Of a stretch of DNA of 64,000 nucleotides, positions 1 to 8,798 are shown piece by piece. The notes below the pieces were generated by a model, which was not told the origin of the DNA, searched no databases, and saw only the letters and a program-made list of their open reading frames with translations. Each line of letters opens with the position of its first letter. Position 1 is the first letter of the stretch. The stretch is from Saprospiraceae bacterium (GTDB taxonomy: Bacteria; Bacteroidota; Bacteroidia; Chitinophagales; Saprospiraceae): NCBI GenBank assembly GCA_016714085.1, contig JADJNW010000039.1, positions 62,001 through 126,000 on the forward strand, in the 5' to 3' direction. The translations under genes were made by a program, and so were the position numbers.

Positions 1-1
1 A

Positions 2-1927
2 GAGGATTTAAAAACAAAATATTCCCCGAAAACCGTTGGCTGCGTGCGTCTCTGCGAGCCTTATGCCTCCGAACCTGACCGAATCAATGAAGCTTTTGAT
101 AAATTGACCCGCTCCAATCGCCAGGAAGAAGCGCTTTTGGCGTATTTGCAACTCATTAAAAAACAGGAGTTTATTCGCAAACAAGATATTTATGATTTGG
201 CTAAAGTGGATTCCAGCGCGTTGACGGCGATGGCAAAAAAAGGCATTTTTGAACTATATGAACGCGAAGTGAGTCGCCTCGGAGGTTATGAAGAAGAAAC
301 CATTGATTCTGAGGAACTTGCACCGCAGCAAGAGGAAGCTATTTCCAAATTGCAAGCGCATTTTGAAACTAAAAATGTTGCCCTGCTTCACGGTGTAACC
401 GGTAGCGGCAAAACCCGCGTTTATGTTGAATTGATGCAAGAAGCCATTAATCGCGGTGAACAAGTTTTATATCTTTTGCCGGAAATTGCACTTACAACGC
501 AGATTATCAATCGTTTACAAAAAATATTTGGTGATAAAATTGCAGTTTATCATTCGCGTTTGAACAATAATGAACGGGTCGAACTTTGGAAACAAATCCT
601 TGAGGGTAAGCCCATTGTGATTGGGGCGCGGTCGGCGCTTTTTATGCCTTTTACAAATTTGAAATTGGTGATTGTAGATGAAGAGCATGATCCTTCTTAT
701 AAGCAAAATGATCCCAATCCTCGCTACAACGGGCGCGACGCTGCGATTTATATGGCGAATACCTTCGATGCAAAAGTTATTCTTGGTACGGCGACGCCTT
801 CGATTGAATCTTATTACAACGCTAAAGCAGGCAAGTACGCTTTGATTGAAATGCCGGAACGCTTTGGTGGCCTGGAATTGCCCGAAACTATTATTACTGA
901 TGTAAAGCAAGAACTCAAGGAACGCAAGCTCCAGGCGCATTTTACGACCACTTTGATTGACGAACTCAAAGCCGCCCTCGAACGTGGCGAGCAAGCGATT
1001 CTTTTTCAGAATCGGCGAGGCTTTGCGCCTACCTATCGCTGCACAACTTGTGGCTGGCATTCCGAATGTATCCATTGTGACGTGAGCCTTACGTATCACA
1101 AGCATTTCAACGCATTGAAGTGTCACTACTGCGGTTACCAGACGCAACTGCCTACGGCTTGTCCGGCTTGTGGCAATAAGCAACTGACACTCATAGGTTT
1201 CGGTACAGAAAAGATTGAAGATGAACTCAAAATTTACCTCCCTGAAGCCCGCATCGCGCGGATGGACTTGGATACGGTACGCACCAAAAATGCCCATACC
1301 CAGATCATCAATGATTTTGAGGAACGCCGCGTAGATATTCTTGTTGGCACACAGATGGTCACCAAAGGCTTGGATTTTGACAATGTGGGCATCGTAGGTG
1401 TACTCAGCGCTGACCAACTCTTGCAATTCCCAGACTTTCGGGCGGGTGAACGCGCATTCCAACTCATGCTACAAGTGAGCGGCCGCGCGGGTCGCAAGCG
1501 TAAGCGAGGCAAAGTTATTATCCAAGCGATGAATACGGCGAGCCCTGTGTTGGGTGAGGTCTTGCGCAATGATTTTTTTAGTTTTTTTCAACGGGAAATC
1601 CAGGAACGGCACGAGTTTCAATATCCGCCATTTACAAGATTGATTCGTATTACGCTCAAGCATAAAAAGCCCGAAACGCTTAACGATGGCGCTAAAATCT
1701 TCGCCAAAACCCTCAAAAGTCAACTTGGTGAGTGGGTCATCGGGCCGGCAGTGCCTTACGTGGGGCGCGTGCGCGGCTACTTCTTGCTCGATTTCTTGAT
1801 CAAGCTTCCCCGCGATAGCCAGAAAATTCGCTACGCCAAAGACACCTTGCTCGATGCCATTCAAGCGCTCAATACCAGCGAGGGTTATACGACAATAAGA
1901 GTGAATGTAGATGTGGATCCGTATTAG
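2..1927 (+). CDS. priA: Primosomal protein N' (PriA helicase), 5' end cut by window edge
   Basis: PriA is the 3'-to-5' DNA helicase that restarts collapsed replication forks. The reading frame is open from base 2; residues before the first usable start codon (GTG at 44) read YSPKTVGCVRL, which fits the PriA N-terminal domain, so the gene begins outside the window. From the GTG onward: Walker A GVTGSGKT at about residues 117-124, a DEEH Walker B box, then the PriA-specific zinc-binding cysteine pairs (CTTC, CIHC, CHYC, CPAC) inserted in the helicase core, and a late QVSGRAGR helicase motif. About 640 residues are visible of a protein usually 800 or more long. It is followed closely by the DUF192 gene on the same strand. 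The identification is secure; only the true start is unseen. Confidence 0.95.
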   Translation, partial: EDLKTKYSPKTVGCVRLCEPYASEPDRINEAFDKLTRSNRQEEALLAYLQLIKKQEFIRKQDIYDLAKVDSSALTAMAKKGIFELYEREVSRLGGYEEETIDSEELAPQQEEAISKLQAHFETKNVALLHGVTGSGKTRVYVELMQEAINRGEQVLYLLPEIALTTQIINRLQKIFGDKIAVYHSRLNNNERVELWKQILEGKPIVIGARSALFMPFTNLKLVIVDEEHDPSYKQNDPNPRYNGRDAAIYMANTFDAKVILGTATPSIESYYNAKAGKYALIEMPERFGGLELPETIITDVKQELKERKLQAHFTTTLIDELKAALERGEQAILFQNRRGFAPTYRCTTCGWHSECIHCDVSLTYHKHFNALKCHYCGYQTQLPTACPACGNKQLTLIGFGTEKIEDELKIYLPEARIARMDLDTVRTKNAHTQIINDFEERRVDILVGTQMVTKGLDFDNVGIVGVLSADQLLQFPDFRAGERAFQLMLQVSGRAGRKRKRGKVIIQAMNTASPVLGEVLRNDFFSFFQREIQERHEFQYPPFTRLIRITLKHKKPETLNDGAKIFAKTLKSQLGEWVIGPAVPYVGRVRGYFLLDFLIKLPRDSQKIRYAKDTLLDAIQALNTSEGYTTIRVNVDVDPY

Positions 1928-2065
1928 CGCAGTAGATATTAAAATCTCTATTTCTATATGGATGGCAGATAATAAAACGAGCGTATAAATAAAATAAGCA
2001 TTATTATTTGTTTTTATAAAGGGTGTATTATTTATTTTCCCTTGTAGTAACAGATACCCCTGGAA

Positions 2066-2593
2066 ATGTCAAAAACGATAAATACGAATAAAAAAGCTAA
2101 AAAAAGCGTTCGCCTTTGGTTGCCGTGGGTGATTATATTGATTGCTTTTGCAGGCTTGGTTATTTTTTCACTCTTGCCTTCTAAAGAAAAACCACTAAGC
2201 GGGCCGCGTTTTCAAAAGGAAGGGACGCTGCAATTTATTGGTTCTCAAGAACAAATTATTCAAACGATTGATATTGAAATCGCTGATAATGAATTCGATC
2301 AGGCGCAAGGTTTGATGTGGCGCAAATCAATGGAGGAGCATCAAGGAATGCTTTTTGTCATGGACAAAATGGAGGAGCAGTCTTTTTGGATGCTCAATAC
2401 TTATATTGCACTGGATATTATTTTTTTGGATGCTCATTTGAAAATCGTCAAGATCAAAGCAAATGCACAACCGCAATCGCTTGATGCTATTAAATCGGAG
2501 CGTCCGGCGCAGTATGTGTTGGAGGTAAATGCCGGGTATTGCGAAAAATATAATATCAAGGAAGGAGATAAAATTCAATTTAAAAGAAAATAG
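2066..2593 (+). CDS. DUF192 family protein with N-terminal membrane anchor
   Basis: The 175-residue protein has a short basic N-terminus, one hydrophobic segment (about residues 17-34) and then a DUF192 domain. The family pattern is visible: a beta segment beginning IDIEIADNEFDQAQGLMWRK, then GMLFVMD, then a tryptophan followed by LNTYIALDIIFLD, and a C-terminal AQYVLEVNAGYCEKYNIKEGD stretch that includes the usual glycine. DUF192 proteins are small beta-barrel-like domains of unknown biochemical role, often exported or anchored; the anchor here suggests a periplasmic domain. It lies 138 bases after priA and its stop codon is part of a terminator hairpin. Family membership is confident, function unknown. 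Confidence 0.85.
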   Translation: MSKTINTNKKAKKSVRLWLPWVIILIAFAGLVIFSLLPSKEKPLSGPRFQKEGTLQFIGSQEQIIQTIDIEIADNEFDQAQGLMWRKSMEEHQGMLFVMDKMEEQSFWMLNTYIALDIIFLDAHLKIVKIKANAQPQSLDAIKSERPAQYVLEVNAGYCEKYNIKEGDKIQFKRK

Positions 2594-2620
2594 CTCCGTT
2601 TGGCAAGACAAACGGAGCTA
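2591..2620. terminator. Hairpin terminator between convergent genes
   Basis: A perfect 12-bp inverted repeat, TAGCTCCGTTTG and CAAACGGAGCTA, is separated by a 6-base loop. The stop codon of the DUF192 gene forms the first bases of the left arm. The following gene is on the opposite strand and ends at 2635, so the hairpin can serve both genes. Confidence 0.75.
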
Positions 2621-2634
2621 TTTGTATCCTAATC

Positions 2635-4131
2635 TTAATAACCATCTTTCTTTTTGGCATTAGTGCCAGATGGAGGATCCATTTCTACATCTTCAGGTGC
2701 GGCTACACGAAACTCTACCCGACGATTCATATAACTGCTGGCAGAAGGCACCAAAGCCTCTTGTTGCCCTTTCCACTGTATCACCAATCGTCCACGACCA
2801 ATGCCATGATTTTCGACTAAGTGATCTACAACGGCTTGTGATCTTTGATAAGAGAGCGCGTTATTGGATTCTTCCACACCCGTAGCATCGGTATGTCCAG
2901 TGATCACCAGACGCAGATTCGGATTGCTTTTCATCATACGCGCAATGCCAGCCAGCGTACCATAATCAGAATATTTGATAGCAGCAGCATCATTGCCAAA
3001 GTGGATCATTGGTAAAAACCAATCTGCTACTGCATTAGCGGACTCTGTCAACTTATAATCTTTCAACATCTCATCCACGATCTCGCGTACGCGGTCTTCG
3101 CTAACGCCACCTCCGGCACCTGGTCGGACAGCGGGATTTGGATTTTCTACGACCCCATCAGGGCTTACAGATTCGCCAGCACGAGGCGGATTATAAGGTT
3201 CACGATCTTTATAATCAGCAACACCATCGCGGTCGCTATCAAGCGTACGACCTTTGGTATCAACGGGTACATCAGGTGGGGTGTCGGCTTCCTGGTCGAT
3301 GGCATCGATTACACCGTCACCATCAGAGTCTTTGATGGCAATGTCTTGTTTCTTTTGACCTTCTTTCACTTGATCCAAGACAACTTCAAGCGGGTTGACC
3401 CAGTAAAGTGGCTCGGAATCATTCGCTTTGCCGATATTAAAATTGAGTCGCACATTAGAATATTGCAAAATATCAGCAAAACCAGTACGTTCATTGGCTT
3501 CATCTCGATCAAAGCCGTCGATCAAATCGCCTCTGCTGCCAAGTATCATCATAGCCTGATGATCCAAACCTACATTGAATCGCTTACCCAATCGAACCGC
3601 AATACCCAGGGTAGCTGCAATTTGCGGTGCAATTTCGCGCTTCAGCGCCAAAGTAGGCATACGATCGGGAGGCACTATTTTAGAAACTTCAAAATAGCTG
3701 GCACCAACGCCTGCACCTACATAGAGGCTAACCTTACGCACCGGCTTGTTCCATCTGAGGCTATTCAAATTAATGAGACCAAAGGCGGTAACACTCGCCC
3801 AGTTATTCTCAAAGTTTCTAAGAGAATCATAAGCAGTGCCACTGAAAGAGCCATATAATGCTTCGCCTCGTAAGGAAAATATATAATCCAGGGATTTGCG
3901 CAGGTGTAAACCTACACCATAACCACCTTGGGTGGCGACGTCGCCTGTATTAAACATATACCCTCCGTGAGCTCCAGCCTCCCACATATTGTTGGGAGTA
4001 GGCTTCGAACCAGAATTGCCGGCATTACCAGCGTTGTCACTTTTCTCATTATTGCCTTTCTGCGCCATTGCAAAACCTGCGATTATCAGCAGAAACGCAA
4101 GCAAAATAGTACGTTTTACTGTCATAGTCAT
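2635..4131 (-). CDS. OmpA-family outer membrane protein with calcium-binding-type repeats
   Basis: This 498-residue protein has a signal peptide (ILLAFLLIIAGFAMAQ) and an N-terminal half that looks like an 8-stranded outer-membrane barrel. A middle section follows with thrombospondin type 3-like repeats (DSDGDGVID, DSDRDGVADYKD), and the C-terminus is an OmpA peptidoglycan-binding domain (TGHTDATGVEESNNALSYQRSQ). In this architecture the barrel sits in the outer membrane and the C-terminal domain holds peptidoglycan through the conserved Asp/Arg pair. An Asn/Gly-rich low-complexity stretch follows the signal peptide (GNNEKSDNAGNAGNSGS). The gene is transcribed alone; a good promoter match lies about 215 bases upstream of the start codon, implying a long leader. 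Confidence 0.88.
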   Translation of the reverse strand: MTMTVKRTILLAFLLIIAGFAMAQKGNNEKSDNAGNAGNSGSKPTPNNMWEAGAHGGYMFNTGDVATQGGYGVGLHLRKSLDYIFSLRGEALYGSFSGTAYDSLRNFENNWASVTAFGLINLNSLRWNKPVRKVSLYVGAGVGASYFEVSKIVPPDRMPTLALKREIAPQIAATLGIAVRLGKRFNVGLDHQAMMILGSRGDLIDGFDRDEANERTGFADILQYSNVRLNFNIGKANDSEPLYWVNPLEVVLDQVKEGQKKQDIAIKDSDGDGVIDAIDQEADTPPDVPVDTKGRTLDSDRDGVADYKDREPYNPPRAGESVSPDGVVENPNPAVRPGAGGGVSEDRVREIVDEMLKDYKLTESANAVADWFLPMIHFGNDAAAIKYSDYGTLAGIARMMKSNPNLRLVITGHTDATGVEESNNALSYQRSQAVVDHLVENHGIGRGRLVIQWKGQQEALVPSASSYMNRRVEFRVAAPEDVEMDPPSGTNAKKKDGY

Positions 4132-4600
4132 AGGGGATTATTTCAATATATAATGTAAATGGGATATTACTCCGCTCATATCAATACCAGGCTTGAATTG
4201 TGGGTTTCTTTTATGATTTGTTTTATTTCACATCCCAACCTTTTGGTTGGAAGCGTGTAGGTCTGTGTGAGATTACAATAAGTAAAACTATAAAATGTCT
4301 TTAATTTATTTGTTTCTATCAAGCGTTATAGATAGTGCCGGCCACAAAAATACCTTTTATTTTCACTTACTACAAATAATTTTTTAAGTAGAACGATTGA
4401 AACACCCTTTTTTACGCCTGAGACGAAAAAATGTTGCAAAAAAAATACAAAATCGATTGAAAATCAATAAAAATGCTGTGCCTACCATCAAAACTGCCGC
4501 CAATTGCAAAGGAATCTTTACATTTGCAAAAGCGCATTCGGCAAGAATTTGCTCCATTATTCCCATTTTTAAGTTTTAAACTTCTGAACCTTCACTTTAT
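4132..4600. other. 469-base divergent intergenic region
   Basis: This AT-rich region separates the OmpA gene (minus) from the ureohydrolase-like gene (plus). It holds the minus-strand promoter at 4345-4376 and a -7-like TACATTTG on the plus strand at 4519-4526 without a well-spaced -33 box. Short open frames on both strands around 4384-4579 overlap each other and resemble nothing I recognise, so I do not call a gene. Confidence 0.5.
4345..4376 (-). promoter_or_regulatory. Bacteroidota-type promoter for the OmpA gene
   Basis: On the minus strand TTTG (4376-4373) is followed after 20 bases by TATTTTTG (4352-4345), a full match to the Bacteroidota consensus TTTG-N19-21-TAnnTTTG. Transcription would begin near 4338, leaving a leader of about 205 bases before the OmpA start codon. 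Confidence 0.5.
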
Positions 4601-5705
4601 ATGCTGGAAAATTGGCTGAAGCCCATCCATCCTGAAAAAATTATCGGAGGTGCTTTAAACACTCATCAGTTTGGGAAAAACATTCGGATTTACGAAGAGG
4701 ATTTTCCTTACATGAAAGATACGCTGGCGGCGATCATTGGTATTGGTGAGCCAGAGGCCAACGAGGTACGGAAGGCGCTTTATCAAATGAGCTTCCAATT
4801 TGGAAATGGAAGGGTTGCTGATTTGGGAAATGTACGCAAAAACGAGGCAGGGCTTGTACTTCCACTTTTGAAAGAATTGCTTGATAGTCAGATCATTCCG
4901 ATTGTTATTTGCGCCGATCCGAAGCATATTCTTACCCAATACAAAGCCTTCCAAAGTTTACAATCACATATCAGTTTTGCTGCTATTGATGAGCGCATTC
5001 GCCTGAATGAAAATGATATGAGCAATGAGGATTTGTACCTTAATCATATCTTATTCAATACCCGTTCGCGCTTGTTTCATCTGGGACTTATTGGTTGTCA
5101 GGTGCATTATACGAGCCATCCGGCACTTCATTATATCGACCGCAGCGATTATGATTGCATTCGCTTGGGCAATGCCCGCGCTGATCTTGTTGAAACAGAG
5201 CCACTTATCCGGGATGCGGATTTGCTTGCCTTTCATATTTCTGCCCTCCGCCAAGCCGACGCGCCAGGACAATTTCGTGCAACGCCAACTGGCTTCAGTG
5301 CAGAGGAGGCTTGTCAACTGAGTCGCTATGCAGGCATGAGCGATAAATTGAAGTCTTTCGGAATTTTTGGTTTTCAGCATGAATGGGATCGGGATGCCCA
5401 AACGGCACAGGTTGTAGCCCAAATGGTTTGGTATTTCCTGGAAGGATTTTATAATCGGAAGAACGATTTTCCGGTTTCAACCGAAGGATTGGTCGAATAT
5501 ATTGTGGAATATAAACAAATGGATTATCAGCTTACTTTTTTGGAAAAGCCAGCGTAGCAATCGCTGGTGGATGCAAGTGCCGTTGAAAATTGGTAAAAAG
5601 TATAATCGCCACAAATTAATCCCTTGCTCTTATAACGATTATAAACTCGCTTGCCAAGATGAATTGCCGGATCGGCTGTTAAATGCTTTTAAAAGGTTTT
5701 TGTAG
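4601..5705 (+). CDS. Ureohydrolase (arginase/formimidoylglutamase)-like protein, metal motifs lost; one-base frameshift
   Basis: The protein matches a Bacteroidota family usually annotated as formimidoylglutamase or arginase. The three metal-binding signatures of true ureohydrolases are degenerate: GGDHS is replaced by CADPKH, DAHxD by IDERIRL, and SxDxDxxDP by AFHISALRQADAPG. So the fold is likely kept while manganese ligands are lost, and catalysis is doubtful. The frame stops at 5557, but the next frame continues through 5705 with RSNRWWMQVP, the C-terminal signature I know from this family. Removing one T from the T6 run at 5536-5541 joins the frames exactly and gives about 368 residues. 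I treat this as one gene with a one-base insertion, most likely sequencing error. It lies next to the gldJ/por cluster; relatives often neighbour gliding genes in Flavobacteria (from memory). Confidence 0.75.
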
Positions 5706-5706
5706 T

Positions 5707-5739
5707 AGGCGTCCTACGGCTTTAAGTCGTAGGACGCCT
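5707..5739. terminator. Bidirectional hairpin terminator
   Basis: The arms AGGCGTCCTACG (5707-5718) and CGTAGGACGCCT (5728-5739) are a perfect 12-bp inverted repeat with a 9-base loop. It sits in the 38-base gap between the convergent ureohydrolase-like gene and murF. Confidence 0.75.
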
Positions 5740-5743
5740 CACC

Positions 5744-7057
5744 TTAATGCGCCATTTCCTCGGCTAACATTTTTTCAAGTGCGATGCCCCGCGAAGCCTT
5801 GAGTAAAAAATGGGTATCTTGAAAATTTTGCTGATCAAACCACTCTCGTAAAGTCTGTACATTATTGAAATGCAAAGAATTATGAACGTAAGGCTGAAAT
5901 TCTTTTCCAACAAAAATAACCTGATCGAAACCTTGCGCCAAAGCCAATTTCGCAATATGCTGATGCTCAGGAGGTGACTCTATACCCAATTCCAACATAT
6001 CGCCAAGGATAGCAACTTTGTGCTCAACCTTCATTTCTTTGAAATTCTGGATCGCCAGTTCCATACTACTTGGATTGGCATTGTACGCATCCATCACAAA
6101 GGTATTTGTACCAATTTTCTTGATTTGCGAACGATTGCTCATCGGCTGGTAAGCTTCAATGGCAGCTTTGATCTTGTGGGTAGGTACTTTGAAATATCTG
6201 CCTAATACAATGGCAGTCATGATATTTGCAAAATTATATTTCCCAAATAGCTGCGAATGAATCTCCACCATTTTTCCGTCGTCATCCATGAAAATAACTT
6301 TCACAAAAGGCAGTGCTTCAAGGAGTTGTACTTCATAAATCGGATTATCAAAATCGAAAGATTCGCTCTGGGCATAAAATAATTTCTTTTTCACGGGTGC
6401 CGCTAATTCTTCCAAAAACGGTTCATCCTTATTGATAAAAGCGACGCCATCTTGTTTTGCTAAATATCGATAAAGCTCAGATTCACCTTGTTTCACACCT
6501 TCCAATCCGCCAAAACCTTCCAAGTGTTCTTTGCCAATATTCGTAATCAATCCATGCGTTGGTTCGGCGATATGGCATAAAAAATCAACTTCCCCAATAT
6601 TATTTGCGCCAAGCTCTAGCACCGCTACTTCCGTCGTCGAAGGCATAGCGAGCAGCGTAAGCGGCACACCAATATGATTATTGAAATTTCCTTTCGTAAA
6701 ATGAGTTGGATAATGGCTGCTTAGCACAGCGCTCACCAAATCTTTGGTTGTGGTTTTTCCGTTGCTTCCGCAAATGGCGATGACAGGAATGTAAAATTGT
6801 CGGCGATGGTGAGTCGCTAATAATTGCAGGGTTTGTAGCACATCTTCAAACAGGATACAACGATCATTTTTACAAACTGCCGGGTCATCAATAATCGCAT
6901 AGGCGGCACCTTGTTCTAGTGCTTGAAGAGCAAAGCGATTGCCATCAAATTTTTCGCCTTTGAGTGCAAAAAATAAGTCACCGGGATTCATTCGACGAGA
7001 ATCCGTTTGAATATTTGGATGTTGAAGATAGACTTGGTACAGTTGTTCGATTGTCAT
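5744..7057 (-). CDS. murF: UDP-N-acetylmuramoyl-tripeptide--D-alanyl-D-alanine ligase
   Basis: MurF adds the D-Ala-D-Ala dipeptide to the UDP-MurNAc tripeptide, the last cytoplasmic step of peptidoglycan precursor synthesis. The 437-residue length is normal. Visible motifs are TDSR near residue 19 (uridine site of the N-terminal domain), the ATP P-loop GSNGKTTT at residues 97-104, ELGANNIGEVDFL in the central Mur ligase domain, and DAYNANPSSM plus LGDMLELG in the C-terminal domain. It lies downstream of gldJ on the same strand, an arrangement I also recall from Flavobacterium. A terminator hairpin in the 92-base gap suggests at least partly separate transcription. Confidence 0.95.
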   Translation of the reverse strand: MTIEQLYQVYLQHPNIQTDSRRMNPGDLFFALKGEKFDGNRFALQALEQGAAYAIIDDPAVCKNDRCILFEDVLQTLQLLATHHRRQFYIPVIAICGSNGKTTTKDLVSAVLSSHYPTHFTKGNFNNHIGVPLTLLAMPSTTEVAVLELGANNIGEVDFLCHIAEPTHGLITNIGKEHLEGFGGLEGVKQGESELYRYLAKQDGVAFINKDEPFLEELAAPVKKKLFYAQSESFDFDNPIYEVQLLEALPFVKVIFMDDDGKMVEIHSQLFGKYNFANIMTAIVLGRYFKVPTHKIKAAIEAYQPMSNRSQIKKIGTNTFVMDAYNANPSSMELAIQNFKEMKVEHKVAILGDMLELGIESPPEHQHIAKLALAQGFDQVIFVGKEFQPYVHNSLHFNNVQTLREWFDQQNFQDTHFLLKASRGIALEKMLAEEMAH

Positions 7058-7088
7058 GCCAATGGGGAATAGATTAAAATAACAAAAA

Positions 7089-7123
7089 AGCCTCCATACG
7101 GCAACAACGGCGGTATGGAGACT
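7089..7123 (-). terminator. Terminator after gldJ
   Basis: Read on the minus strand, a hairpin with arms AGTCTCCATAC and GTATGGAGGCT (one mismatch) encloses 13 bases and is followed by TTTTTTGTT. It lies just after the gldJ stop and before murF. Confidence 0.65.
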
Positions 7124-7149
7124 GTTTTCGGATACTTCCGATTTATGCT

Positions 7150-8652
7150 TTAAAACTTGCTGCGTTTTGTTCTTTTGTTGGATTTGGTTTTGAATTCATT
7201 ACCACCCGGATTGTCATTACCACTAGGAGAACCGACACGGATCATCGCGCAACGGAAGCCAATCGTACGATCTGCTTTGTCTTCTTCTTTATAACGGCGG
7301 GCACCTGGTGACAGCCAATAAGCACGGTCAGCCCATGAGCCACCTTTAATCACGCGGGATTTGTCACTTACAAGTGTTGTAATTCCATAATCATAAAATG
7401 CTTGCGATTCTTGATCACCATCCAAATAGTTATGTACTTCACCTTTGCGATAGTTTTCACGAGTGGTCACTTCGTCATCCTTTACATAGCGATAACGGAT
7501 ACGACCTAAGCTATCCTGCTCGGGTTGACCTTCTTCATCCAATACTTTTTGCTGGAATTTACCACCGCGATAAGGGTTCAAATCGTGATTTTCCACATCG
7601 CGCAAGGTAATGCTGGTAAGAGGGCGATACAAATCAGCCGTCCATTCGTTTACATTACCTGCCATATTATACAAACCAAAATCATTGGGCAAGTAAGAAC
7701 GAACCGGAGCCGTAGGACACGCATCGTCATTCAATTTTCCGGCAGTACCCATATAGTCACCACCGCTGCGCTTAAAGTTAGCAAGGATTTGACCTTGATA
7801 CTTGTCCCGCTTTTGATAGCGAACGGTATTACCATTCCAAGGATAAAGCCTTCTATCCGTAATTAATTCATCCTTTTCAGAGGAACGATTTCCTTGCAAA
7901 GCCAAGGCTGCATATTCCCATTCTGCCTCGGTGGGCAGTCGATAAGACGGCAATACAATGCCATCTTCAAAACGCACAGAGCGCTCGCCACCAGTACGCA
8001 AGTCTTTCAGATTTTTGCGCACATTACCTTCATACTTGCCTAATAAATAAGCTTCTGTGTTGAAGTTGTCTTCGTCTTTTTGCTCAGGGTTTGTATTCAA
8101 AATCCCTTTTTCGATCAGCAACATCTCGTTTACCCGATCGGTACGCCATTTGCAGTATTCATTGGCTTGTAGCCAAGATACGCCTACCACTGGATAATCA
8201 TCGTATGATGGAAAACGGAAATACGTTTCTACCATTGGCTCATTGTACGACAATTCTTCACGCCATACCAAAGTATCGGGCAAAGCATTGCGATGTACTT
8301 CCGGGAATGACTCCCCAAATACACGCTCTAGCCAGTAAAGGTATTCGCGATAATCGAGGTTAGAAACTTCCGTTTCGTCCATGTAGAATGAGGATACAGT
8401 TACACGGCGAGAGATGTTGGACCAATCGTACGTTACGTCTTGTTCAGTGACACCCATTGTATAAGTACCACCTTCGATCAGCACGAGGTTGGGGCCTGTG
8501 ATCTGACCTTCGTAATCCAGTTTTTCAAAACCGCCCCACTTGGTATCATTGTATTTCCAACCAGTAGTAGAGGAGCGTTCTTTCTTGCTACAGGATGCTA
8601 ATAATAATACAGCACCCAACAGGATAAGACCTGATCTTAACATTTTTTCCAT
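7150..8652 (-). CDS. gldJ: Gliding motility / type IX secretion lipoprotein GldJ
   Basis: The 500-residue lipoprotein begins with a signal peptide ending LLLASC, the lipobox cysteine at about residue 21. The mature part opens with TGWKYND, then GPNLVLIEGGTYTMG, YMDETEVSNLDYREYL, YPVVGVSW, YRLPTEAEWEYAA, NMAGNVNEWTADLY and VIKGGSWADRAYWLSPGARR: the formylglycine-generating-enzyme-like fold of GldK and GldJ. The early WKYND, DTLVW and long C-terminal region favour GldJ. In gliding Bacteroidota, GldJ is an outer-membrane-associated, periplasm-facing lipoprotein needed for T9SS stability. Its neighbours here (porP, porU, porV, murF) reproduce the known context. The lysine/arginine-rich C-terminal tail (KTKSNKRTKRSKF) is notable. 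Confidence 0.9.
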   Translation of the reverse strand: MEKMLRSGLILLGAVLLLASCSKKERSSTTGWKYNDTKWGGFEKLDYEGQITGPNLVLIEGGTYTMGVTEQDVTYDWSNISRRVTVSSFYMDETEVSNLDYREYLYWLERVFGESFPEVHRNALPDTLVWREELSYNEPMVETYFRFPSYDDYPVVGVSWLQANEYCKWRTDRVNEMLLIEKGILNTNPEQKDEDNFNTEAYLLGKYEGNVRKNLKDLRTGGERSVRFEDGIVLPSYRLPTEAEWEYAALALQGNRSSEKDELITDRRLYPWNGNTVRYQKRDKYQGQILANFKRSGGDYMGTAGKLNDDACPTAPVRSYLPNDFGLYNMAGNVNEWTADLYRPLTSITLRDVENHDLNPYRGGKFQQKVLDEEGQPEQDSLGRIRYRYVKDDEVTTRENYRKGEVHNYLDGDQESQAFYDYGITTLVSDKSRVIKGGSWADRAYWLSPGARRYKEEDKADRTIGFRCAMIRVGSPSGNDNPGGNEFKTKSNKRTKRSKF

Positions 8653-8798
8653 GGATTCCTTCGTATTTGCTCTTTAAGAGTAATTGACTGACAAATATAA
8701 TTGTAAAGTTTATTTGTTGAAGCGATTAGGAGTTGAGTTTTTTTGAATTTTAACCTTTCATCCCAATATAACCTTCTTCACTGCTCAACTTCTAAACC

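Noticed and set aside
515..1462. Long minus-strand reading frame opposite priA
   Set aside because: It is antisense to a conserved helicase frame, has no leader or family pattern, and its composition mirrors priA codons.
4384..4579. Short overlapping frames on both strands in the OmpA/ureohydrolase gap
   Set aside because: They overlap each other, lie in AT-rich spacer and have no recognisable domain.
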